NCBI GenBank assembly: GCA_964651505.1
Contig: CAZYXT010000075.1
Coordinates: forward strand, 1 to 12,934
Direction: 5' to 3'
Length of the DNA: 12,934 bases
DNA from: Avisuccinivibrio_A sp964651505
Lineage (GTDB): Bacteria > Pseudomonadota > Gammaproteobacteria > Enterobacterales > Succinivibrionaceae
In this document: positions 8,001-12,934 of the stretch, piece after piece
Layout: each line of letters starts with the position of its first letter
Numbering within the stretch: position 1 is the stretch's first letter
The notes under the pieces: generated by a model
The model's input: only the letters and a program-made list of their open reading frames with translations
The model's database searches: none
Told to the model about the DNA's origin: nothing
Position numbers and translations under genes: made by a program

Positions 8001-8286
8001 GAGATCCGAAGCTTTCGGCGCCTGCCGTGTCGACATTGGAGATGAGCACAATGGTTTGCTCGCACGGATCATGGGCTTTGACCAAAGCCATCAGCGAGCT
8101 GTTTTTTTGATCTTCGTGGGGAATGTAGTGCAGATGCTCGGGATGACGCTTGAAGTAGGGAAATTCCATCAGGCCGTCGTAAATGGCCTTGATGGCCACC
8201 GCTTCGCCGGCCGTGCCTGTAACCGAAGGTATGCCGATGAGCCACTTGGTCAGGGTGGCCGCTTCCTGCGTGAGATCTTTGTACAT
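5014..8286 (-). CDS. RocB-like M20-fold protein, probable pseudo-peptidase, with long disordered acidic tail
   Basis: The protein has 1090 residues. Residues 1-545 follow the M20 family as seen in RocB-type proteins: IPSVTGTAGEA near the start, EFPYFKRHPEHLHY, LMALVKAH, VLISNVDTAG, GLGSYECKG, GMRA, YTGNLGVCEPSFFILGKG, GRPFSGFSPTLIAS, and a closing LGIIGADLYETTEHV. Compared with the RocB pattern as I recall it, the metal-ligand positions are changed: His to N84, Asp to E134, the Glu-Glu pair to S168-Y169, a His to A234, and the C-terminal His to Y506. Only D86 is kept, so catalysis is doubtful. The domain holds about 19 Cys, including C481-x-C483-x4-C488-x4-C493. Residues 546-970 are Lys/Glu/Gln/Ala/Pro-rich low complexity. 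Residues 980-1070 look more ordered (FVPQISLEVMPALDE, DPDAYRAIYGE, GPGWFARFRR), ending in a basic stretch. It has its own promoter and lies 89 bases ahead of rnb. Function is unknown. Confidence 0.85.
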   Translation of the reverse strand: MYKDLTQEAATLTKWLIGIPSVTGTAGEAVAIKAIYDGLMEFPYFKRHPEHLHYIPHEDQKNSSLMALVKAHDPCEQTIVLISNVDTAGAESFGSLKPLACQVGQLKEKLKSLNIIGKKDKDIEGNLYGLGSYECKGALGSLIALVKEFSDDTLSLDFNIVFLCLSCSYQDLQGMRACSGYLSKLITAHQLKPVLSLSFKPNFPEHQDDDDLHLYTGNLGVCEPSFFILGKGAAAGRPFSGFSPTLIASSIIKKMELNSGLMQKLSKKPLVPSFAHIFSRSARNHQSPDAVQISFNLTFSSLDLGELIEYLKEIACDAVMECSDLIDDRQIYYQYQNSHNHIPEVKDAEILSYTDLFERAKHHYKGNLAAAVQALADKCRTEGLSERECCFCIIERLNELSHLAKPSVVVFMGPGFIPAQGLRSQDQHDRELIICLKNTLNRMEQSSPGIPTLSSEYPSCDGNLMRPLGLDDAGRLLAQECPCGTKTCINFNCPNITLGIIGADLYETTEHVKEASFAYIAAFIHDLMQELAVLTGRRRRPVIGPEHTVPESKLDNEIKESQTELPSAEKLEEEQRHKEEQRLEEELQEAQSVIAQNLRDRRQDPIAAKKNAGENTALPTAEQKGKENNKANPPPPRQQSALKAQEQGQMHSALAPQNPSREDGQNNAQKSAAASFKDEGRPFEDTPQEKATSSNALLQTAQAQSPAAASLVLNAKEDEPQSVTKPQLSQESAPKKTGLFSKAVSKLKATNSGTFKDQAQDKSDLKARGPALQENKHDEPLKEEREEQGQPSSALKEDKKEDLMPEKTPPVAARVVVNVQQDTIITDSRVPQDMDDNAFEPEKSPSALVLSKEEQAPAPKQEQEDKGEPSKASDSLSDKGDDNKQKPDPALGEQEAQTDEPKEEDEQKQGSSLQIAPAASDLKNKEPDKTSPSDKADAKEEEAALAKKTDLNYDLKNMPDSPQGDIGSDDPKGQAQERPDLTEGLDEFEKTFVPQISLEVMPALDEQEKERKQSLKQNDPDAYRAIYGEAVGEGPHIIAKDRSGPGWFARFRRTSQDPDDLPVVIAQEEEHSKRRHKKGGQPQAKSAQSP

Positions 8287-8342
8287 GATGTTTTTATATC
8301 CGGCCCTTGCTTCCGGCTTGTTATTCTTGATACCTGACTATG

Positions 8343-8371
8343 ATTATGCAAAAGGGAGCACCTGTGTGCAA
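8343..8371 (-). promoter_or_regulatory. sigma-70-like promoter of the M20-like gene
   Basis: On the minus strand, -35 TTGCAC (8366-8371, 3 of 6 consensus bases) and -10 CATAAT (8343-8348, 5 of 6) are separated by exactly 17 bases. The predicted start near 8336 gives a 50-base leader to the ATG at 8286. The bases ahead of that ATG show no clear Shine-Dalgarno sequence (GCCGGATATAAAAACATC), so translation may be weak or use another signal. Confidence 0.5.
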
Positions 8372-8444
8372 GGGCAAGCTTTAAATTAGGCGCCCTCTCT
8401 CACACAGAGCGGCTGCAAAGACCTTTAAAAAAGCGCATTTGCCA

Positions 8445-8476
8445 AACCCTTGTCCTATAGGGCAGGGGGTTCTTTT
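8445..8476. terminator. hairpin downstream of mepM
   Basis: CCCTTGTCC (8447-8455) and GGGCAGGGG (8460-8468) flank a TATA loop in the 226-base mepM/M20 gap. As plus-strand RNA all nine pairs form, two of them G:U, and TTCTTTT follows. As minus-strand RNA the same positions give two A:C mismatches and the following TTTGGC is a poor U-tract. It therefore reads better as a terminator for rightward (antisense) transcription, although no plus-strand gene is visible. It may still serve mepM weakly. Confidence 0.3.
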
Positions 8477-8512
8477 GACAAAATTGCCGCGATTATTCTG
8501 CCCGGTTTGCCT

Positions 8513-10330
8513 TTAGCGGCTGGCGAGACTGTCCTCAAACAGCTGTGCCTTATAGGTTTTGATGTTGCTCTCAAAAGCTTCCCTTTGGGCCTGAGCCAAA
8601 TTGGGATGGGCATTCTTGGGCAATTGCACGCTTAAAGGATCGACAGGCTTGTCGTTGACGCGCACTTCATAGTGCAGGTGGGGACCCGTGGTGCGGCCTG
8701 TGTTGCCTGTTTTGGCGATCACATCGCCTACCACCACATTTTGGCCGTTTTTGACTTCTATTTTGGACAAATGCATGTAGACCGTCGAATAGCGGTCGGT
8801 GTGGCGGACGATGATGTAGTAGCCTGCCGCCCGCTGATAGCCTGCAAAGGTGACCACTCCGTCGGCCGGGGCATAGACGGGAGTGCCTATGGGAGCCCTA
8901 AAATCCACTCCGTTGTGGGGGCGCACCTTGCCCGTGACCGGGTGGAGGCGCCTGGGATTGAATTTGGAATTGATCTTGACGGCGCTTGCCAGAGGGAAAC
9001 GGCGGAAAATGCCGGCGGTGGGGACATACTCTCCCTCGCGGTAATAGCCCTTATCCTGAGGATTGCGGTAGAAGGCATAGTCGCCGTTTGAGGCCGAGTT
9101 GATCTGCACGGCATTGATCAAAGCCTTGGTGCCCAAGCCGTCGAAGAGCACCCTGAAAGAATCGCCTGCCTTAAGCTTGTTTAAGGCATATTTGTCCTTG
9201 GTGTTCTTTTCGATGGTGATGATCTCAGTGGGGGTGAGCCCTGCGCGCCTGGCTGCGGTCTTGAAAGTCTCCCCGCTTTGCAAGGAGGCGATGATAAGGC
9301 GCGGCCTGCTTTGGTCGGCGGCAGCTTTTTGGTCCCTCAGTCTGGCAGCTTCTGCGGCACTTGGCATGGCGGAGGCTTGGGCAATGAATGGAAGCTTATC
9401 CTCCTCCACGTGGGCGTTGAGAGCTTCGCTGAAGACCTTAAAAGGCTCGGAGGCGCTGTGGCGGCTTAATCTTAGCTGCTCTGCGCTGCGATAGGGCTTG
9501 ACCAGCTCCAAAAGCTCGTCATCTTTGCCCATCAAAAAGTAAATCTTATCCCCGATTTTAAGCGAAAGTTTGTTTTGTTCGACGCTGCGCGTCACATCCC
9601 CAAGATTCTGTACGGGGATCCCGAGCATCCTGAAGATGGCCGCAATGCTCTGTCCTTTTTGCACCTCATGCACATACCACGTGCCCTCGGGCCTTACGTA
9701 GTTTGCGGGAGCCGTTTGGGCCGGGCTGACCGCGTCTTGCCCGCCTGACAATGAGGCAGGGGAGGGTTGCCCCGGCTTTAAGATCTTGGGAGCTTCTTTA
9801 GGATCGGAGGCTGCTGCCAATGCAGGATTTTCTTTAACATCGGCATCCTTGCCTTGCGATGCGGCACCCGCGGCGAGCTCATTGGCCCCCTGTAGCGGAT
9901 TTTCAGTGTTCAAATCGGTGGGGCCGAAACTTTGTCTTTGGGGCGATGGGGCAGAGAGATCGTGCACGAGGTCGGCCGCATCTTGCTGCGCCTGCACGGC
10001 TGCCATCATGGGCAGGGTAAACTGATGAACGGGGATGTCGTATTCTTCGTAATTTTCAAGATCTTCATCAGCCGCGCCTGCGCGGATCTGATCTAAGGCA
10101 TCCTGTCTTATCTTGTCTTCGTCGGCGGCCAGATAGAGGGCTTTTTGTTCGTTTAAATAGTTTTCGTTAAGATGGATGGGATTAAACTGGCTTTGCATAA
10201 AGATCAAAGCGCACACCACCATGATGCCGCTCATGGCGGTCAGGTGCTGTTTTGACAAGAGCGGCGTTTTTTGGGGAACGGCCACGTAATCGTTAAAAGT
10301 CAGAGCTTTGGAAACTTTAACGCGCAACAT
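8513..10330 (-). CDS. mepM: murein DD-endopeptidase MepM-like (M23 peptidase)
   Basis: MepM-type enzymes cut peptide cross-links of peptidoglycan in the periplasm to let the sacculus grow. With the chosen start the protein has 605 residues, against about 440 in E. coli. A short cytoplasmic N terminus is followed by one membrane segment (about 30-46), then a linker of about 165 residues rich in Ala, Pro, Gln and acids. Next come an OapA/LysM-like region (about 217-295), a second LysM-like region (about 348-408) and a C-terminal LytM/M23 domain (about 445-570). The zinc ligands H472, D476 and H553 and the catalytic His pair H520 and H551 are intact (HNGVD, YMHL, GPHLHYEV). The frame extends to a GTG at 10366, but the ATG at 10330 gives MLRVKVSKALTFNDYV and puts the anchor at the usual place. 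It has only a weak GGG site 9 bases ahead. The extra length is the linker. Confidence 0.93.
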   Translation of the reverse strand: MLRVKVSKALTFNDYVAVPQKTPLLSKQHLTAMSGIMVVCALIFMQSQFNPIHLNENYLNEQKALYLAADEDKIRQDALDQIRAGAADEDLENYEEYDIPVHQFTLPMMAAVQAQQDAADLVHDLSAPSPQRQSFGPTDLNTENPLQGANELAAGAASQGKDADVKENPALAAASDPKEAPKILKPGQPSPASLSGGQDAVSPAQTAPANYVRPEGTWYVHEVQKGQSIAAIFRMLGIPVQNLGDVTRSVEQNKLSLKIGDKIYFLMGKDDELLELVKPYRSAEQLRLSRHSASEPFKVFSEALNAHVEEDKLPFIAQASAMPSAAEAARLRDQKAAADQSRPRLIIASLQSGETFKTAARRAGLTPTEIITIEKNTKDKYALNKLKAGDSFRVLFDGLGTKALINAVQINSASNGDYAFYRNPQDKGYYREGEYVPTAGIFRRFPLASAVKINSKFNPRRLHPVTGKVRPHNGVDFRAPIGTPVYAPADGVVTFAGYQRAAGYYIIVRHTDRYSTVYMHLSKIEVKNGQNVVVGDVIAKTGNTGRTTGPHLHYEVRVNDKPVDPLSVQLPKNAHPNLAQAQREAFESNIKTYKAQLFEDSLASR

Positions 10331-10336
10331 TGGTTT

Positions 10337-10348
10337 AAACCCGGGTTT
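10337..10348. repeat. 12-base perfect palindrome at the mepM start
   Basis: AAACCCGGGTTT, partly overlapped by GTTTAAAC (10333-10340). It lies between the GTG at 10366 and the preferred ATG at 10330 and covers the weak GGG ribosome binding site. It could be a protein-binding site or could influence translation. It may also be chance. Confidence 0.3.
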
Positions 10349-10397
10349 TTGCAAAAAACCAAACACAAAGCTTTGGGAGAGTGCGATTTACCGATAA

Positions 10398-10406
10398 ATT
10401 CTATCA
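10398..10406 (-). promoter_or_regulatory. extended -10 promoter for mepM
   Basis: The minus strand reads TGATAGAAT, an extended -10 with TAGAAT matching 5 of 6 consensus bases. No good -35 box lies 16-18 bases upstream, where the sequence is the GC-rich arm of a hairpin. The start would be near 10391, about 60 bases before the ATG. Confidence 0.4.
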
Positions 10407-10414
10407 CATTCCCC

Positions 10415-10452
10415 GCCCCGCAACGGCAAAATTCCTGCCATGATCGCGGGGC
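10415..10452. repeat. GC-rich inverted repeat upstream of the mepM -10 box
   Basis: GCCCCGC (10415-10421) and GCGGGGC (10446-10452) form a perfect 7-base-pair stem. Inside it, GGCA and TGCC form a second 4-base-pair stem. Neither side is followed by a T-run, so it is not an intrinsic terminator. It occupies the place where the mepM -35 region would be and may be an operator. Confidence 0.3.
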
Positions 10453-10765
10453 GCAAGCTTAAATCAGGAACTTTCTCTCAAAATAAGAATTTATGCCCTT
10501 TCAAGACAATTTGATGCTGTCATTTTAAAAAATGATCTGCAAGGGGCACCCTGCGCTGCACAAAAGCCAAACGCAAAAAAGCATCGGCACTCAATTGACA
10601 TCAGGCTTCAGGCAAGAAGATCATCTGCCTTATCTGGTTAACGGCCGCAAGATTGCCAACTGTAAAGGGCAGAGCAAAGAAGCGCAGGGCCCGTGCCCCC
10701 AATGTCGATTAACAAAAGCAGGCATGGGACAGCACTGAGGTTTTGCTCTGCAAGAACGAGCAGGC
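10453..10765. other. intergenic stretch without a recognised gene
   Basis: About 310 bases lie between the mepM upstream hairpin and the terminator at 10766-10801. A plus-strand frame of 68 codons (10532-10738) and a minus-strand frame of 83 codons (10630-10881) cross it. Neither has a ribosome binding site or recognisable residues, and the second runs through the terminator and the transposase stop. I see no tRNA or other RNA gene. It may be decayed sequence left by the insertion element. Confidence 0.5.
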
Positions 10766-10801
10766 TCAAGAAAAGAAGCGCTCCTGCCGTGCAGGAAGCG
10801 C
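10766..10801 (-). terminator. intrinsic terminator after the transposase remnant
   Basis: On the minus strand GCGCTTCCTGC, a 3-base loop and GCAGGAGCGC form a 10-base-pair stem with one bulged base (10778-10801). It is followed by TTCTTTTCTT. It lies 61 bases past the transposase stop codon and would end transcription coming from the adhesin/IS side before mepM. Confidence 0.7.
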
Positions 10802-10861
10802 GCCATAGGGGGGGCATCGGAAACTTTCAAACCTAAATCCCCGCTATAAATTCGGTTCTTG

Positions 10862-11005
10862 CTAAAACTCTGTAGGATCATCTTGCCTGCAGCCGTTGCT
10901 CGCGTCTATCAGTCTGAGGAAAAAGCAGTCGTTGTCCTGAAAGCCATAGCAGGCTCGCCTGATGGTCTTGATTAAGTTCACCGTGCCCTCACGCTTGCCT
11001 GAGGT
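10862..11005 (-). pseudogene. 3' remnant of an ISL3-family transposase
   Basis: A minus-strand frame ending at a TAG (10862-10864) encodes about 46 residues: SGKREG, then TVNLIKTIRRACYGFQD and NDCFFLRLIDASN. This resembles the C-terminal end of ISL3-type DDE transposases, whose pattern as I recall it is S-G/N-x-x-E-G-x-N-x-x-I-K-x-x-K/R-R, then GF, then F-x-x-R. The frame is closed upstream by a TGA at 11006-11008, exactly where adhesin sequence begins, so everything 5' of this point is gone. No start codon, catalytic Asp/Glu or complete IS is present, so it cannot be active. The G-rich stretch near 10807-10845 might hold the outer IS end, but I cannot confirm an inverted repeat. Family call is by eye. 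Confidence 0.65.
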
Positions 11006-11019
11006 TCAGCATCGCCCAA
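11006..11019. repeat. 14-base direct repeat, copy 1 (at the IS junction)
   Basis: TCAGCATCGCCCAA here is repeated exactly at 11858-11871. On the coding strand both encode the core LGDAE. The shared sequence ends at the point where transposase sequence begins, so it marks the last bases of genuine adhesin sequence. Confidence 0.7.
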
Positions 11020-11857
11020 AATCAAGCGAGCAGATGCATTATCTCCACCGCTGACTAACAACGAAGCAGAGCCTGAGCCGCCCGAAGATGAAATTCCGGT
11101 CATGGTCTGAACCGTGCCGCCGCTTAACGTGTATCCTGTGGCCGAAGAAGCATCATTGCTATAATTCGTCAAAGCCAGGCTTTTGGCAACAATGCTGCCC
11201 GAGCCGATGTTCAAAATTGTAGATGAACCCGAAGTTAAGGTCAGCGTGCCGTCAACTTCCAACACGCCGCCGCCGCTGAAGTTTACGGCATAACCTGAAA
11301 CAGTCTGGCTTCCATCTCTCAAATTGCTTACGGTTGCAGTCAAGTCGCCCGAAACATACAACTTGCCGTCTTCCCCACCATCAGTCGAAGCTCCGCTGAG
11401 CACAAAAGCAAAGCCTGAAGCACCAACATTGCTCGAGCCGCTCAGAACATTGCTCAGAGCACCGCCCGAAACCTCAATAATGCCGCCTTCTTCGGCAATC
11501 AGGGAAACCAAACCGCCTGAGCTGGTGTCATGACTAAAGTTGGTAACAGCGGTCAAATCCAACGTGGTCGTAGCCGAAACATCGCCATCTTCACCCACGG
11601 TACCCTTAACGCTAATCGTCGAAGTGCCCGTCGTGGCTGCCGCAGTCAAAGTCAAAGCCGAAGTCGAAGCAGCAAACGTTACAGTGGCGTTGCCCTCATT
11701 GTTTCCGCCAATGGTGACGGTGCCCGAATTGCCAAACTCAATCGTTCCGGCCTCAATCTCAAAGTTGCCGTCAATCTGAACATTAACAGCAGAGTCTCCC
11801 GAAATGATAATCGTTCCCTGGCCGCCCGATGCAATCCACGAGCCTGCAGAATCGCTC

Positions 11858-11871
11858 TCAGCATCGCCCAA
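11858..11871. repeat. 14-base direct repeat, copy 2 (inside the adhesin frame)
   Basis: Exact second copy of TCAGCATCGCCCAA, encoding LGDAE within TLGDAESDSAGSW. Here the protein continues normally, which shows what the repeat unit at the truncated end probably looked like before the break. Confidence 0.7.
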
Positions 11872-12909
11872 GGTCAAATCCGAGTTAACCGTAAAAGTTG
11901 AACCCGAAGTCGTCAAGGCATTCGTAACTACCAAATCCATCGACCCCGAGCCGGCGCCCAAAATACCGTTGCTGCCCTGAATGATGGTAATGTTGTTTCC
12001 CACCGTCAGCTCATCGGCCTTCAAAGTACCGACAAACGTGCCCGAGCTGGTGTTATTCTTCAGCGTCGAGTTAATCTGCATCTTAGAGGCATACAAAGTA
12101 CCTCCTGAAATGCCAATCACGCCCGACCCTGCACTGCCTCCCGAGCTGAAGTTATAATTATCAAGAGTTACAACATCGTTCTCACTGGAAGTCGTGATCT
12201 CCAATGTGCCTTTGTCTAATACCAGCACCGCGCCCGAGCCGGATTGAGCGTCGCCAAATACACCCGTACCTGTGGCCGTGCCGTCCAGATAATCTTTTAG
12301 CACGCTGTTGTCAACAGCAAACGTCATCTCGGAGCTTTCATCGCCGCTAACCTTAATCTGCGAACTGTTCAAGGCTCCTTCGCCGCCCGAAGTCGCCGTC
12401 AGCGTCGCCCCGGAGGCAATCTCAAACCTTGCATCGACGCCTGAAGCCACCAGGTTCAACGTGCCGGCAACATCAATAACGCCTGAAGAGGCCGTAAATT
12501 CCACCTCATCGCCGCCTTCTTGGCCCATGGTAATGGTCAAAGTGCCGCCCGAGCCTACGCCCAGCTTGCCGCCTGTCAGCGAGCCGCCGGACGTAATCGT
12601 GATGCTGCCGACTTTTCCATTTCCCGCTTCAACCTTGACCACGCCGTTCTCGATAATGCTTAAAGTCCCCGCTGACAGTAACCCGCTGCTGTCAATCTCA
12701 ACTGTGGCGTCAGACTCGGAGCCGCCTGCTGTAAACGTACCGGTGGCAGTGACCGAAGATGCAGCGTCGCCCGAAATCAACAGCTTACCGCTCTCAACCA
12801 CAATGCTTTCCATCGTCACCGACCCCGAAGCACCAACCAGCAAGCCCGAGTTGGACGAATCTTCGCCGCTGATATTAATCCTGAAAGTAAGATAACTGTC
12901 ACTCAATAA

Positions 12910-12931
12910 CTTGGGCCTTGCCTAGCCCAAG
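12910..12931. repeat. inverted repeat at the 5' boundary of the adhesin fragment
   Basis: CTTGGGC (12910-12916) and GCCCAAG (12925-12931) are perfect 7-base arms around an 8-base loop. They lie immediately upstream of the first possible codon of the adhesin frame and contain its in-frame TAG. No T-run follows on the minus strand, and the window ends 3 bases later on the other side. It could be a terminator of an outside gene, a recombination site or chance. Confidence 0.45.
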
Positions 12932-12934
12932 ATT

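Larger units (their letters stand above)
10978..12906 (-). pseudogene. autotransporter/AIDA-like adhesin passenger fragment, truncated at both ends
   Basis: A 642-codon open frame is rich in Gly, Ser, Thr, Val and Ala and appears to lack Cys. It shows irregular short repeats typical of right-handed beta-helix passengers: SGGSLTGGKLGVGSGGTLTI, GTLEITTSSENDVVTLDN, GGVLEVDGTLTLTSGSSTI. There is no signal peptide. The frame begins right after a TAG at 12922-12924, and the only upstream start codon is a TTG at 12906 with no good ribosome binding site. A different frame is open from the window edge to a TGA at 12899-12901, so a frameshift near the edge is possible. There is no outer-membrane barrel. 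The last 8 or so codons after GDAE come from transposase sequence read out of frame. I read it as a passenger fragment, either a relic or a silent cassette. The intact open frame argues for recent truncation or occasional recombination. Confidence 0.6.

Noticed and set aside
10532..10738. 68-codon plus-strand frame with a CPQC near the end
   Set aside because: No ribosome binding site, no neighbours on that strand, no recognisable family; kept only as part of the unexplained intergenic stretch.
10630..10881. 83-codon minus-strand frame
   Set aside because: Begins inside the transposase remnant in another frame and passes through the intrinsic terminator; residues resemble nothing.
12308..12895. 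195-codon plus-strand frame, Pro/Ser-rich
   Set aside because: Mirror image of the Gly/Ser/Thr repeats of the adhesin fragment; no start signal or recognisable domain.
1..12934. CRISPR arrays, tRNA or rRNA genes, prophage
   Set aside because: I saw no regularly spaced repeats, no cloverleaf candidates and no phage structural genes anywhere in the window.

Overview
The window reads as a gammaproteobacterial chromosome segment. Three housekeeping proteins (PgsA, MenA, RNase II) align closely by eye with their Escherichia coli counterparts, and an MepM-type endopeptidase is more diverged. The mix of menaquinone synthesis, many divergent residues, an M20/RocB-like protein with a huge acidic tail, and an AIDA-like adhesin fragment suggests an anaerobic relative of the Aeromonadales (Succinivibrionaceae-like). 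That placement is inference only. Every gene I can support lies on the minus strand, so transcription runs from high to low coordinates.

Layout in the direction of transcription. 12.93-10.98 kb: an open frame of about 640 codons encoding Gly/Ser/Thr-rich beta-helix passenger repeats. It has no signal peptide, no plausible start and no translocator, so I read it as a truncated adhesin or autotransporter fragment. At its 3' end it runs directly into the last ~46 codons of an ISL3-type transposase in another frame (11.00-10.86 kb), followed by a good intrinsic terminator. About 310 bases with no convincing gene follow. Then comes mepM (M23 murein endopeptidase with an N-terminal membrane anchor, long linker and LysM-like regions). 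After a 226-base gap with a sigma-70-like promoter comes a 1090-residue protein: a RocB-like M20 fold that appears to have lost nearly all metal ligands, fused to about 545 residues of charged, low-complexity tail. Next come rnb (RNase II), menA and pgsA, closely spaced, then a SprA-family putative metalloprotease behind a sigma-28-like promoter. The 5' end of one more gene is cut by the window edge.

How the genes may work together: rnb and menA are 27 bases apart and probably co-transcribed. pgsA follows 50 bases later with its own extended -10. Together these are ordinary RNA-turnover, quinone and phospholipid functions. rnb has a striking 10+8+10 palindrome over its -10 box, suggesting repressor control. 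The most unusual item is the pseudo-peptidase with the disordered tail, which sits directly upstream of rnb. The second is the adhesin fragment bounded by an IS scar on one side and an inverted repeat plus stop on the other, which could be a relic or a silent donor cassette. Starts for rnb, menA and mepM were set at internal ATG codons rather than upstream GTG/TTG codons, from ribosome binding sites and family alignment.
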